A stretch of DNA of 64,000 bases from Dolomedes plantarius (taxonomy: Eukaryota; Arthropoda; Arachnida; Araneae; Dolomedidae), in contig OU015495.1 of NCBI GenBank assembly GCA_907164885.2, positions 215,002,224-215,066,223 on the forward strand. The letters run 5' to 3'. The position numbers and the translations under genes were made by a program. Shown piece after piece: positions 51,295 through 64,000 of this stretch (within the stretch, counting starts at the first letter, position 1; every line of letters begins with the position of its first letter). The notes beneath the pieces are model-generated. The model searched no databases and was not told the origin of the DNA. It worked only from the letters and a program-made list of their open reading frames with translations.

Positions 51295-52105
51295 CATAGG
51301 GGTACTGTCCCAATCTAGCTGGCCAGAAGTCTAGTTTTTCGAAACGCAAACGAGGCGGGAAAAACGCAACTAATAAATAGTGAATAGTGGGGGAATCTAT
51401 TTACGGCCATAATTGTTCCCCAGTTTGATTCAATTACAGTAAGACCAGTTTAAACTTGATACTAAATTGATTATCTCCAATCTCCAATATTAACTTAGTG
51501 ACAACATATTTTAGTGTTATTTTTCTGTGTTACAAACAATTACTGATACTAAATAATTATGGATTGTGAAAGGCAAGGTATGTACGTTTGTATTTAACAC
51601 GAATTTGTTTACATTTGTTGATTTAAAATATAAAATAAGGTGAAATGCCGTATATTTGTGTAAATTTTGGCTGGTTTCGCTATTCGATAAAGAATTTGTT
51701 AGTTCAAGTGATGTAGTAAATAACTGAAAAGTGTAGACGCTAATTTTGAAGATATTTCTTTCTGATGCAAATCTACGAATATAAATTCGTAAATGATAAT
51801 CTTTTCAAAAAATCCTAAAATATAAACTTAATTAAACTATTTTTATTATTTATGCACACATAAACTGCATTTTCTTGTCAAATAAAATACAATTGCAACC
51901 AGAGTTAACTGCAAACGATTTTTTACAATTAATGCTAATCTTAAGTGTTAAAAGGCTTTACACGAATTCTGTTTATTTAGCAAATTTATTTCCAAAGAAA
52001 AACTGCTTTAAAATGTGTAATAACGTGATAAACTAAAGTAATATGAGCTTCACACCAAGTATTGGACAACAAATATTTTTGACCAGCTACATCCGATAAA
52101 TACCT
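51295..52105 (+). mobile_element. Dispersed repeat C, copy 2 (uninterrupted)
   Basis: The ~810-bp reference for the split copy at 17036-20400. It runs from ccaatctagctggcc to caccaagtattggacaacaa and the catcgg that follows. Neither copy has a shared ORF or clear terminal inverted repeats. Confidence 0.82.
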
Positions 52106-53193
52106 CAGTGTGCATCGGTTCGTATTTTATAATAAAACTATGATTTTCATAAGTAGCAATTTTGACCATATCTCTCTTTTCCTTCAACGAGTATGAACGT
52201 ACCTGCGGAATAAATGCTATAACTATTAATTACATAATATTTAATGAATACGTAGAAAATTCGGGAAAAAAAGTATAAAGATATAGTAATTTTGAAGATT
52301 GTGATCGGAACATTCAACTCCTCGCTATCAAGTATTATGAAATTCGAATCGAGAAAAGACAACAATTTTCTCAAATTTAACGCATCAAATGTGTCTGAAG
52401 CACTAACACACAGTTATTTTTGATTATACTTTCAAATATCACACAAATCTGATGTTAAGAGGGCATAATACTGGATTCTAAATAAATACCGAAATCAAAA
52501 CCAGTCTCCTTGCATAATTTTCAAGCAGGGTGGTGGTCAGCGTAGAAGGGTCATGTGCTGCAACTTTCGAGAAAGCGAGAGCGTGAGAAAAACGACACAA
52601 GTGGATTCTCTTAATTTTACAGAAAGAGGTATTCTACTCAGCTACTATTGTTTGTTTCAAATTAAACACGAGGCTATTCACTACTTTCCTTTTCACAGGT
52701 AATGAAAAAAGGCTTAGTTTCGCTTTCTATGCAAGTTAATTTAGGATTTATTTTAATATGAAAAGAAAACAATTATGACTTAAAAACGGGGTCTTATGAA
52801 ATCTGCAGGATAATATTTATATAATTAGAGGAAATCCTGAATCTAATTTAGGACAAGTAATTCTTTAAGAGCCTACGAGAACAAATACAGGCGGAAAACA
52901 AGATCATGCTTTTATTAGCATAAATTTATCAGGTGTAGGTTGAATCATTTCTCATGAGCAGACAGTACTCGTCATAATATAAAACCTAGGTTTCCCATGA
53001 TTTTAAAATGGGAGGGAATGCGGGTAGATTTCGCCATAGCTAAGAACAATACACATAATTTGTCAACAGGGTGAAATGCCTCATGTGAAAATGTCTTTTA
53101 ATGGGAAAGAGGGTTCCATAGTAAAAATTAAGTACAACCTACGAAGTTATAAGCAGGTGTCGAGATAAGCATCTATACCTTCATAAGTAAATA

Positions 53194-54488
53194 CAGAGGC
53201 TGTTCGCACATTTTTTAGACGATTTTGGTAAGCGGTAATAAAAAATCGTTTGCTGCAAAAGAAATAATTGCAATTGTACTATGTTTTTAAAAGTCAAAAT
53301 TATCGTCTGCGGCTTGAAAGTTTTGTTTTTATTCAAAATGGCGTTTTTAACAAAGCAGTGGTTCGAAGGCTACATTTATGCTCTTTCCGAAGAAAAAAAT
53401 GCATACTCCGTTATCCAAAAACGATGTGAGAGTCATGGTTTTGTGATATCTAAAGCGTCGATAGGTAATATCGTCAACAAGAAAGGAAAAAAACGTCAAA
53501 TCGGAGCCTCAAGTGGGACAAAAATTCCAAACAAGTATCCAAGGAAAAAACGGACATCTTCGACTATTGCAAAGGTACGTTGTTTAATGTTAAAAGAAAA
53601 TCCCCCTAGTCAAAGGACAGTTGCAAAATGCTCGGTGTCCACTGTAAACAAAATGATAAACGTTGATTTAAATCTTAAGAAAGCGAAAAAAACGCAATGT
53701 GCATCGTCTTCTTCCAAATCATATCGCTGAACGCAGGACACGCTGCAGAATTCTATATGAGAAACACTTATCCAAAGAAAAATGGAAAACAATTGTCATA
53801 ATAGATGAATCATGGGTGTATTTAAATGATTGCAACAAAAAAAGAGAGCCATTTATTATCATAAAAAGGGAGAAAAAATTTAAGTACATGGTTCAAAGAA
53901 TCGAAAGAAAGTTTTTCTAAGGGATTCATGATTATTTCTGGTTTTTCTTATAATGGCAAGTTAAAAATAAAGAGAGTGGGAAAAAATGTCAAAATTTACT
54001 CCAAATACTATCAGGAACATATTTTATCGCCAATTTTTCTGAATGAAATACCATCGCTTTACCCACAGTGCCATCAATCTGTGAGACTCCATCAGAACAA
54101 AGCTAGCAGTCACACATCAAAATCCACTGTAAATTTCCTAAAAGAAATGGAACAAAAAACTGGTATCAAGGCCATACCCTTCACTGATATCCCTACTAAA
54201 TCTCCCGATGTATCACCTATGGATTTTTGTGCTTTCGGACTTTTAAAATCTGCATTATCCAAACGTCGTCCCAAAACCCTTACAGGACTCTGGAAAGATG
54301 TTCAGGAGGAATGGGATAGAATACCTCTTCTGACACTTCAAAGGGCATTATTATCCTGGAAATTGCGGTGTCGAAAGATAGTTCAGAATAAGGGATGTCA
54401 AATAGAACATTTAAAACACAAGAATTTTATGTAATTTAGCTTTGCGAATACAATATACATCGTCTAAAATATGTGTGAACAGCCTCTG
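53194..54488 (+). mobile_element. Mariner-type transposon with TA duplication
   Basis: Ends cagaggctgttcgcacattt and (inverted) cagaggctgttcacacatat, each followed inward by tttagacgat. TA flanks both ends (53192-53193; 54489-54490). 1295 bp, full length for the family. Confidence 0.93.
53281..54434 (+). pseudogene. Mariner transposase, DD37D-like, frameshifted and lacking a catalytic Asp
   Basis: The likely start is MAFLTKQWFEGYIYALSEEK near 53338. First frame to about 53700, second frame with IIDESWVYLND (first Asp) to a stop at 53920, third frame MIISGFSYNGKLKIKRVGKN to 54434. The block that should hold the second catalytic Asp reads LHQNKASSHTS, with Asn in its place. The last block SPDVSPMDFCAFGLLKS supplies the final Asp pattern. 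Two frame changes plus the Asn make it inactive, yet most of the sequence is preserved, so the death is fairly recent. Confidence 0.9.
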
Positions 54489-54489
54489 T

Positions 54490-55824
54490 AGGCGACCACA
54501 GCTCAGCGATGGGACAACGCGAACTGCAATCAGAGATGAAAGTCTGGCCCTAATCAATGGTTGCGTCACGGACTGAATTAACAGACAGGGATCATTTAAA
54601 CTTTTCCACAGCGAATTTTGTTTTTAAATAAAACTGCATAATTAAAGATGGTACAGATTGCGTTTACAATCATAGCAAAATTGGGACGAGAAGAAAATGT
54701 CGACAATAACCTTTATTATAGATCTAGAATTTATTTAAAAGAATTGATAACTTGACTAGCCATGGTTAGTTCTAAGAGAAGTGATTACAAAGTAAGTAAA
54801 ATCTTTCATCCTTCCTGCCATCCATATATGGCTATAAACTGAACCCGCCATTCATAGCCATATATATTCCTAGCAGAGCAATAATACTTAGAGACATTTA
54901 CATAAGCCATAATCTGTATGAATAAATAGAGGAAAATCAAATTTAATAACCGTATATAAAATGACATTGAACTTCAATATAGGAACAGATAGGATAGACA
55001 CATCCTAGAATGTCGAAATGCATTAACATAATGAAAGGAAATCAACGTATCTCCCTGGAAGAGACACAATGTGAGACGACTGGTTACATAAATGCGCAGC
55101 TGAGCAAACCCAACAGGATAAAGTAAATCGAAAGCACAGAAAAATATTCAGGTCTATTGTAAGCCCTTTTAGTTTATTTTTTTAAATCACTACTGACGTT
55201 TATTTATTATGACACCAGATATTTAAATATAAGATCAGATATTAAAATATAAAGAATAGAAAAATCCCAGAATTATAAAACTTTGAAATATTGGTGCATG
55301 TTTCATAAACAGGATATCGCGAAGAATTAGTACAATAAATTTGGTTTACATATATATTACATACGGTAATAAATCTGTCTCCCCCGATGGAATTAAATAT
55401 GGAATGCATGATTTAACGAGGTACAATACCTTTACTATTTTTTTTTTCTCTCTCAAGGTATCACTCAAATTTATATGCTATTCCAAAAAAAAAAAAATAA
55501 AATAAAAAAATCCTTTGCTACCACGACCCCTGCAAGGTCCACGAAAATTAGAACATTTATTTCGATTCTAAAGGAGAAGAGTATCTTGCGCGTGTATTCG
55601 AGTTATTCAAGTGGTTTAACGGATACTCAGAGAAATTACAACAGCTAAAATGCCCATCAACTTCTGAGTAATCATGAAAAATACTGCTTTATTTGAAGAT
55701 GAAGAGAGGTATCTTCACAACTATACTAATGCAGAATGTTTAACAGTTCCATTTCAGCGGAATCTTCAAAGTTGTTTATTTCACTGCAACCTGCAAGGAA
55801 TATATTTCCTTTGTAAGAATATTT
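54490..55824. other. No gene seen
   Basis: AT-rich. A small hairpin (ccatatatggctat ... atagccatatat) at about 54818-54868 is the only structure noted, plus A-runs near 55485-55510. Confidence 0.4.
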
Positions 55825-56035
55825 GTGTGGCGCCCACACAGTTATGGTCAGCATCGAGAGCTCTCACAGCGTGGGTTCGGGTTCGAATCTCGTATAAGGC
55901 TTGGACGATCCTGTGCTGTCTCCTTCAAGGGGACGATGATAGTTCACCTATACGGCTCTCCCATAATAAAGAAGCCAACGATATCACAGGGTTACCGAGC
56001 AATATCCTCAAAGACAAGAGCCTTCGCATTTGGAA
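55825..56035 (+). mobile_element. tRNA-derived SINE, family C
   Basis: A-box-like tatggtcagcatcgagag and a good B-box gggttcgaatctcgt (55879-55895) are followed by a body with ctgtgctgtctcc and a pyrimidine/A-rich end at about 56045. Only one copy in the window. Confidence 0.65.
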
Positions 56036-56045
56036 AAGAAAAAAA

Positions 56046-59000
56046 AAATTCTGTATGACTTCACACTCATGTACATAAATTACGTTAAACTTTTGACATC
56101 AGCAACAAATCATACACAGTGACCTGTCAGCAGTACTTGCAAAAAAATCCTCACGGTACATGAGCTGACCCCGGGAGATCACCAAATCCTGTATTAAACT
56201 ATTGCGAATTTCCCTCGTAGTATTTTTACTATCACAGATTAGCAAAAGCCCAATTTTGAATATTTTTCTGCATTTGATATTCATCTTCCGATACTATGTG
56301 CGCGTTTTTCATAAATCTTTTTCAATTTTTTCAATAATTTAGTTTTGCAGCAATGGATATCAATAATTTACGGCAACAACAACGGGGGGGGGGGGGACGA
56401 AAAAATTTAAAATCATCGCATCTTTATTTAAACCTATATCTTCATACGCAAGAAACAAAATTCGAAAATAAGAATTTCTTAATCAGTTATTAGAAAAAAT
56501 GAGAAGAAAATTCCCCATAGCTTAACATCGGGACTGAGGATGTCAAAGGATGTACCACCCTAATGATCAAGCAGGAGAGAATTGTGTATAAATGGCATAT
56601 TATTCCAACAGATAAAAATTCTTTTTGACTGAGTGTGAGTATATCCTCATTTATACGTCTCTTAAGAAAAAGAAAAAAAAAAATTCACCGGTTTGATCTT
56701 TAACCTCTTCAATCTATCAGTTTACCCATCGTGTAAAGCCAGGGTGAAAAACTTTTTTTTAAAAATCAAACTACAGTGACGGTGGTATTATTTGCCATTT
56801 AATTTTTACTGACGGTGGATGGAGAAGCTTATTTCGCATTCAGGTAACATTTAACTGCCGATCAAACGTAATCTGAAACAATCGCCAGGAGGAGGAAGTC
56901 CCATGAACAAAAAGGAACACTTCGAAGGGAACGAAAAACAAGTCTACCATCTTAGAAGCGTGAGAACAGGCGACAGCTGACAACGTGCGAAGAAAGTAGC
57001 AAGGTTAGAATTCTGGTTAGAAATAAAGATACTCATCAGGTTCTAAATTCCTGTGTCCTTCGTCTCAAAATTATCTGGGTCAGTTTTTGTTGATATGATT
57101 CGTGTCCAACACAATGCGATCTTAATGGCACATTTTGATTTGGGAGCAGATGCTCAATTGTATTTCCCCATCAAGGTTTCTATACGAGAAATATTAAAAC
57201 TGAATGGGACATGTTAATGTGCAGGTGCAAAGCGACTACTACTTTAATCAGATACAATTGGAACGCTTATAGAAGGCTATTTATTGCCGAAAACCCGGTC
57301 TTTCATTCGTCTTATAAACTAAGGAGAAAAAAAAAAAGGGCATAATTTGTAAAACAAACATTATAGTTTACATTCTAGGAAGATACCTACAGTTAAAGGC
57401 AGTTTTTAAAAAAACTGCTGAATAGGACATGCTTTTAAGTGCGTTTTTATTTATTTTTAGATAATTAAATAAATACAGTACGAAAAAATAAAATAAAACA
57501 CGACTACAGATAAAAGAAAACACAATTAAAAACTGTGTATAAAGCCTTTAGGTCTAATGAAGCTAAGAAATGACTTCATTTTAAGTCTTTGAAAATTAAA
57601 TGTAATTACAAAATCGGCCCCGTAAGCGAGATAAACCTCTGGATAAATGAAAACGCTGACTAAATTATGTTTAGAATACAGGCATTGACAACTAAAATGA
57701 TGCTTAGTTGAAAGAAGAAAAAATATGCCTTTAAATTTAACTTATGCAGTTAAGAAAATTAATTGACTACACTGAAACTTTCAAATTAAATATTTTCTTC
57801 TCCGTCATCGAGGTCTTGTACAGGATTACATTTCTTATTTACTAATGACGCACTGGTTCAAGTAAATATAAATGCAGGACTTTATTTATGGTAGCTGTTA
57901 AACGAGATGTTAGTTAAAAAAATAAAATAAATTTGAAAATAATTGCAACCAAATTTAATTTTTTAATTAATTTCTATAACTTCATTAAATGAAAAAGGAG
58001 AAGTAACTGAAGCAAAATAATTAAAATATTAAATTAAGATATATTTGCAAATGATATGATCCTGAGCAGTTCGGTTACTTAGGTTTTTATCATTTGCCGC
58101 ATCAGTTTTTCACACAGAGCATCTGGCTAAACAACACTTAAAAATAAATAAATAAAATTTTGAAACATGCGTATCTTCAGATGCATAAGCAATAAACTTT
58201 GAAATATGCAGCGGAAGGGAAGAAACCTCTAAATGTCTATTTTCAACTGAAATTAGTACGTCTAGTCCCTTCAAATAGTCAGCATTCAAAATTTTTTTAA
58301 AAATCCCAAATATCATAGAATCCGAGACAACCTGCACATACACAAGGACAAAATGCGGTGTTAAGCTTCATAGAAAAGCTTTATCATTCGATCATACCAT
58401 TCAAGCACGATGCGAAAATAAAAATGTAAAGCTACCTAAAGACCACCAAAACCAAAAAGATTCATGTGAATGCAATGCAATTTATGGTACATCAATTTTA
58501 CAGGCTATAGATATATCTTTAACGAGCAGTTTCAAAACAGAAATCAAGCGGGTTACTTTAAGTGTGTTCCTTTTTTCTTCTTTAAACATTCAAACTGCGA
58601 AACTAGACGGTTGTTTTCCCCAACTCACGTAGGAAGAACACACAAAGAAAATTAATTACCCGATATTAATTACCTATGCTTTCGGCGGGGTACGAGGGCA
58701 CAGAAACTGGGCAATGTTTTTGTTTTCTTTTTATGTAAAACATGTCTTTCTATTCTTGCATACATGCTACCCGCCTTTTTATTTTAAGATCTGGTTATTT
58801 TTATATACCTGAGATGCCCAATGCACACATTGAAATAGTCATGAGTATATAGTTAAATATCAGAATTAAGAAGTAAAAAAGCATCACGAATAACAGCATA
58901 TTTTTTTCATAAAAAACTCATACAAATTACAAGGCCGTAATTTTATATCATGCCTTAATATAACTTAAAGTAGAATACTCGGCAGTTCTTAAAATCGTAC

Positions 59001-61636
59001 AGCAAAATAAGAAAATAAATATTTTTTTAATGCTTTCAAATAAAAAAATCTTTCCAGTAATAAGTTTTTCATAGCTATGGATTAATTTTACTTCGTTTTG
59101 TCCGTTTGAAAAAAGTTCCCTGCTTTTATTATTCGCATTTCTTTAGTTTCAAATTTAAGCGTTTTAAAAGATTACGAACACTTTTAAAATGCGCAATGAA
59201 ATTTAATTCCTAATAAAGAATCTTTAATCACTTAACAGTTTTTATAGCATGTTTTTTTCTATAAATTTTTGCATACTTGATAGAAAATAGACTTAAAATT
59301 GATAAGCTGGTGACTTTTGTAAATTTTCGTACCCTTTCATCAGTTACATTTTTTTTCCAGATTTCAAATTTTCATTTATATAACTGCTTATGCTTTATAA
59401 ATATTGCAAATAAAAGTGCTTTATAAATAAGAAAATATAGTTAAATAAAAGCGATCTGCATGAGTCGTTTGAAAAAATTTGCCTGTGATTAAATAATATA
59501 AGATTTTTCTCGCATTGTAGAACGTTTGCTCTAAACATTAAAATAAAAAACATTACTGTATTCTAAAAGCTTTCCCGTGCAAAAAGGAGAAATATAATAA
59601 TTTTCCTCAAAATGCTTTTCTTATAATTTTTTAAGTTAATTTTTCTTTAATAGAAGCGGAATAATTTTAACCTGAACTAAGTAGAATCTTTTTTACCAAT
59701 ATATAAATTGCAGAATTCGTAAACATAAAATTGGTGATAAGCCAAGAGCCAACTCGATTAGCAAGGCCCCCAACCATCTCCGAGTAAAAGACGATAAGTC
59801 CCAACACAGACGAACATTGTATGCACATTCATTAACATAGGTAGTGGTGGGGGTGAATATGCTTCTAAGAATTCACCAGAAGAGTAAATTTCGCAATGTG
59901 CGACAGAGAACACTTGATGAATTAAGAGAAGTGACAGATGTTCGTAAGCTCCAACTTATTTAGGAGAGCGCTTAACAAAGGGTAAAAATCTAAAATTACA
60001 GGAAGTGTTTATCCTAAATCCTCCTCCTATCAGGAAGTTCCCTAACCTTTTACTTTCGACCCCTTCAAGTCCTCGACTTTTTATCGACCCATCCATCCAT
60101 TCTTTCAATTAACATCGCAGATATTCAGTCCCGACGATAAGCCACGGGGATTTTTCCTCTCACTGTTCTTTAATCCCAGTTTAGTATACATGCATATTTT
60201 TGAGTTCTGGTTTTTGCAACTGAACGTTTTAATTAAGAACGAGTAGTTTTTATTATTTTAATTTTTTCAGTTTTTAATATTTGATAGGACATAAAATAAT
60301 GGATATCTATCGCTACAAAATAAAAATTGAATTTTTGAAGAAAAAAAAAGAGTTTAAAAAAAAAAGTGTCAAAATTGAAAGATTTTTGGAAACACCCGCA
60401 TTACATCTAAAGTCTATACTTAAATACGAAAAACAAAATTTTAAAATACGCATCTGCTCATCCGTAAAACTTCCCACAGCAGAACAGAGCAACTGGACAG
60501 CTAAGAGGTCAACTGCGATGAACCTTAATTTAACTCTAACGAAGTTATTGTCAAAGGATGTCTACTAAACTTTACGAAAACAAACACAACAAATTATAAA
60601 CATCGAATAAATCTCTTTAGTTAAAGATAGTCGTAAAAAGTTCTCAAGTAACTGTTGAAAGATTGAAGATTGCTGAACATTAGTTAACTATTCACGACAT
60701 TCATCTCTCTCTGATCAGTTAGTTTCTCGCGTGCTTTCTCAGTTGCCCCGCTTCGTTAGAACCGAATTTAGACAGCTAAAACCCATCTCGGCGATATTGT
60801 CACTTCGGATATTACAAGCAATATAGATTTACTGATGTCTGAGATACTTATTGATAATACTGACAAAATTCAAGAAGTGAAAAAGGTCATATTTGTGATT
60901 TAGGATTTAACTTGGAGATCCACCGTTAATTTATTGAGTATATCCTATCAACGAAAGGCAATTGTCATGTAATCTTCAGTTTGTATCGGGAACTCGTCCA
61001 CCACTGAGATGTGATAGCGTCACTTTGGCTCTAGGAACAAAAGGTAATGGATGCAGGAATCGCCTTAGCCTATGCGGGGGAAAAGTCTATTTAGCATCCC
61101 CCGAGAAGTAAAAAAAAAAAGTTCTCAGGTGGTAAAGAGGTTCCGAGAGGAAGTGGGTCATTTTAGGAACCATCAAGGACAAAGAAAAAAGAAATTCCTA
61201 ACCGGCATTCTGTTAGACATTCAGCGATGCGAAAGAATGGATTGCGACACATACTTCTTCGGTCTCTATTATTGGTACGAAAGGCTTTTTTAGAGCTTTC
61301 ACCCAATCGAGGCAGCTCGGACACAAAATGATAAATTACTCCAAAACAAAATTCGTCGGAATAAATTCTATGGTTTCAATTTTGGCAGTTTTCTTTCATA
61401 TAATATTTCTTTTGTAAAGATGATTTGAATTTTTAGCCTTATACGCCCTTATGAAGGCTAAAGTATAAAATCTTCGTAATACAAAAATAAAGTATTTGTA
61501 CGCTATTCTTTTAACTATACCTGGTTTTTTTTTCTTATTACGGTATTTTGGCAAAATTGAATAGATAAATAAATGAACAGTTCTGAGAACATTTCAGGAA
61601 ATATGTGCGACTTGCCTCAAGGAGACACGTTTATAA
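56046..61636. other. Long AT-rich stretch without a supported gene
   Basis: Short ORFs only. Blocks of more balanced composition at about 56860-57120, 59740-59960 and 60700-61060 may be old exons of unknown genes, regulatory DNA or repeats; I recognised nothing in them. A G-run sits at about 56383-56395. No SH3-coding exon of the kinase was found here on the minus strand. Confidence 0.35.
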
Positions 61637-62421
61637 TCTATATACAACTGACTGACTCATTGACTGACTGACTGACATACAACGCACAGACCAAACCGCT
61701 GGACCTAAAGGGCTGGAATTTTGTATTGCGATTCTTCTTATAGTGTAGGGGGTGCACTAAGAAAGATTTTTGAAAAATTCTTCTTAGAATTTTAAAATTA
61801 AATTTTTAAGCTGATTTAGTAACTTTTTTTAAGTTTGCATTTAAAATAATAATTTGAGGGTTATAAAATTTATATCGCGAGAAAGATCCTAAAAATTCCT
61901 TTAAAATGAAGTCTTTTTCGAATCTTTACCTCAATTTTCTGATTTTTGGTGAATTTTTAAAGATTGATTTTTAGAATTTAATTTATTAAATGCTGATCAC
62001 GGGGTTTCTTTTTCTGGTACTTTAAATTAATTTATCGTCACGTTCATAGCAACGAAATAGACAAAACAATATTTTTTTTCTTGCTAATGCGGCAGACGAT
62101 TGGAAATTATCCACAAAAAAATATTAAAATACAGTAAAAGATATGTTCCTTAAACTGTACTATATTAACTGTACATTATTCTTCAGTATGTTCTATTAGA
62201 TTTAATTTGAATATTTTCTTCTACATTATTTTGTCCATAAAAATATCTGTTACGATTTTTTTTATAAATATATTTTTTCGTTTTTTTTTACATCAATTGC
62301 ATACATTGATTGTTGTATTTATTATAAATATATTTAAACATATTTTTTGCATGAATTGCATACATTGAGCGTTGTATATAATCTGAATGTACTCCGTAGC
62401 GAAGTACGGGTTTTCAGCTAG
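61637..62421 (+). mobile_element. Helitron-like non-autonomous element
   Basis: Begins TCTATATACAACTGACTG after an A and ends cagCTAG before a T, the A/T insertion site and TC...CTAG ends expected of Helitrons. A small hairpin (actccg/cgaagt, one mismatch) lies 12 bp before CTAG. An (ACTG)n run follows the 5' end. It lacks Rep/helicase coding capacity. A related inverted copy lies at 44925-45595. Confidence 0.65.
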
Positions 62422-63958
62422 TGTAGGTATATTTTCTTAAAAAATAAACGACGAATTATTATTAAGTTTAATATAAAGCACAACAACTAACGTTTTAATA
62501 GGAGATATTTTAACGAGTTATTAACCATGAATTCTGTGCTCGAGTTCTCAGCAGAAGCAACAACAACAGTGAATTATGTTGTTTACAGGTGATAATGACA
62601 AACACGGTAAACAGCCTCTGGTAAAACGATCACTTGGCCCTCCTACAAGTTAACAAATACCCCTAAGGGTTCCTCCCCACGGAGTTTACATACAAAAAAT
62701 AGCAGTAGAAATTATTCCAGCATTGTAATATTAAAAAAATGCACTATACAAAGTAAATTCGCTCTTCCATCAGAAATGGATTTTGTTACGTTACTGGTTA
62801 TGTACAAAATGACTATTTACATACGACGAGCAGTTTCACCATGTTTGAGTGAGGTTATTTTACTTTATCCATTTAAATAAGTTTCTTTAAACAAATTAAG
62901 TAAATAAATAAATAATCGGTAAAAAATTTATTTAATTCACTTTGTAGAGGTAAAAACTATTAACTTCACGGTGACTTTTACTAGGCTTTGCCGTACATTA
63001 TAACTAATGTATGACGTGTATATGCATGTATGCATTTACGCAATCACTCATCCAAACCACAATTCTCTTGATAATAATATGAAATTACCAAATCGTTAAC
63101 CAAATCAAACTACACACAATAGATGTCAGCAAACAAACAATATCCCAAACGTCCTATCGGTGCCTTCCTTAGATCGTAAATTCATAATCATATCGAGAAA
63201 AAAAAATTATCAAACTCCTTGCACAATAGAAATGCAACGATACAACTAAAGAATTGGGGAGAATTCAAAAAGATGCAAACAAGACAGACAAAACAATGGA
63301 ATTAGGCAGACTAGTTATGACCCAGTAAAAAGTGACACTGGAATGTTACTATCGGAATTTCTTTAATCTATCAATGCTATCAATGTTTGTATAATTTTCA
63401 GATTCAAAGAATGTTTTCCCTAAAAAAAAAAAAAAATACTAAATGAAAATGAATTGGATTTCTTAAAACCTTGCAGGAAAGAGGAGGTTACTTTAAAATG
63501 ATTCCTCGGAAGAACACTGCCAATTTCTGCAAAAAGGACCACATTAAGCACATTTCTACTTAGAAAACCCTACCGTATTTATAACCATTAACGAATGATT
63601 GAAAAGCACATAAACTCTCCCACTTATATTAGAAACACAGGAAAACAACTCCGGCGACGAAAAAGAAAAAAAGAGCACGTGACAACCTTTAGTTGACAAC
63701 AAAACTGAATATGTCCCGACATCTTCGTTACACAGTGAACACCCGACTTAATGAAGCTTTAAAAAGAGGAGAAAGATCGATTTGGCGTGCCGCACAATGT
63801 GAATACACGCGATTTGTGAGGAATTCCGCAAGATGCAAACAATGGAACTAGGAAGCGCAGTATATGACCGAAGCGTAGCACGAATAACCCACATACTACA
63901 ACTCGACACCTAATGAGGCAAGGAGCGAGTGTGGCCGGGTGAACGCGTGTAATCCTCT
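62422..63958. other. No gene seen
   Basis: AT-rich with no recognised ORF. The last 250 bp are more balanced in composition. Confidence 0.4.
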
Positions 63959-63966
63959 CTTATATA
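63959..63966 (-). promoter_or_regulatory. TATA-box-like site on the minus strand
   Basis: cctatataagag is a near-ideal TATA box reading leftward. A TCACC Inr-like word lies about 25 bp downstream (about 63938-63942), and the first ATG is at about 63714 (ATGTCGGGACAT). It could be a promoter for an alternative transcript of the kinase or a chance match; no donor site is obvious. Confidence 0.25.
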
Positions 63967-64000
63967 GGAAGATGGATATCGAAGAGCCTCAGATTTTAGT

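Overview
The window looks like animal nuclear DNA, most likely from an arthropod and possibly a chelicerate such as a spider. It is very AT-rich and has spliced genes with kilobase introns. It is dense in class II transposons (hAT, Tc1/mariner, Harbinger-type MITEs, fold-back elements, a Helitron-like element) and tRNA-derived SINEs. The arthropod assignment rests on the Src42A-type kinase and the Boss-like receptor; the chelicerate part is inference only. There are no bacterial operons, rRNA genes, CRISPR arrays or convincing intact tRNA genes.

Two genuine host gene parts are well supported. (1) On the + strand, 10381-11487 is one GC-rich terminal exon coding the seven-transmembrane domain and tail of a class C GPCR, most like Bride of sevenless (Boss). 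(2) On the - strand, 44667 to 27786 holds seven exons of a Src-family tyrosine kinase of the Src42A type. They join in frame to 386 residues covering most of SH2, the linker, the complete kinase domain and the C-terminal regulatory tyrosine tail. The SH3 and myristoylated N-terminal exons were not found and probably lie beyond the right edge, behind an intron of more than 19 kb.

Layout: 1-2553, left-truncated and broken hAT element (ZBED5/SCAND3-like). 2.9-6.2 kb, hairpin, possible host exon, ~100-bp tandem array, fold-back element and SINE. 7.36-8.56 kb, dead Tc1. 9.3-9.56 kb, possible YqaJ/SWIM-type ORF fragment. 10.4-11.5 kb, Boss-like exon. 12.8-20.4 kb, layered repeats: AT microsatellite, hAT MITE with 8-bp target duplication, fold-back carrying a nested Harbinger-type MITE, and a dispersed element split by two later insertions. 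20.4-27.8 kb, AT-rich DNA with local repeats. 27.8-44.7 kb, kinase gene with transposons in its introns. 44.7-64 kb, probably first-intron or upstream DNA with a Helitron-like pair, a second copy of the 17-20 kb repeat, a dead DD37D-type mariner, SINEs, a GC-richer possible conserved noncoding block and a TATA-like site at the right edge.

The kinase would act at the inner plasma membrane downstream of receptors. Boss is known in Drosophila as the ligand of the Sevenless receptor tyrosine kinase and as a nutrient-linked receptor. Their adjacency here is not evidence of a shared pathway. I found no previously undescribed biological system. The most unusual material is the layering of transposons and some unexplained ORFs. 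All homology statements come from recognising motifs by eye; no search was run.
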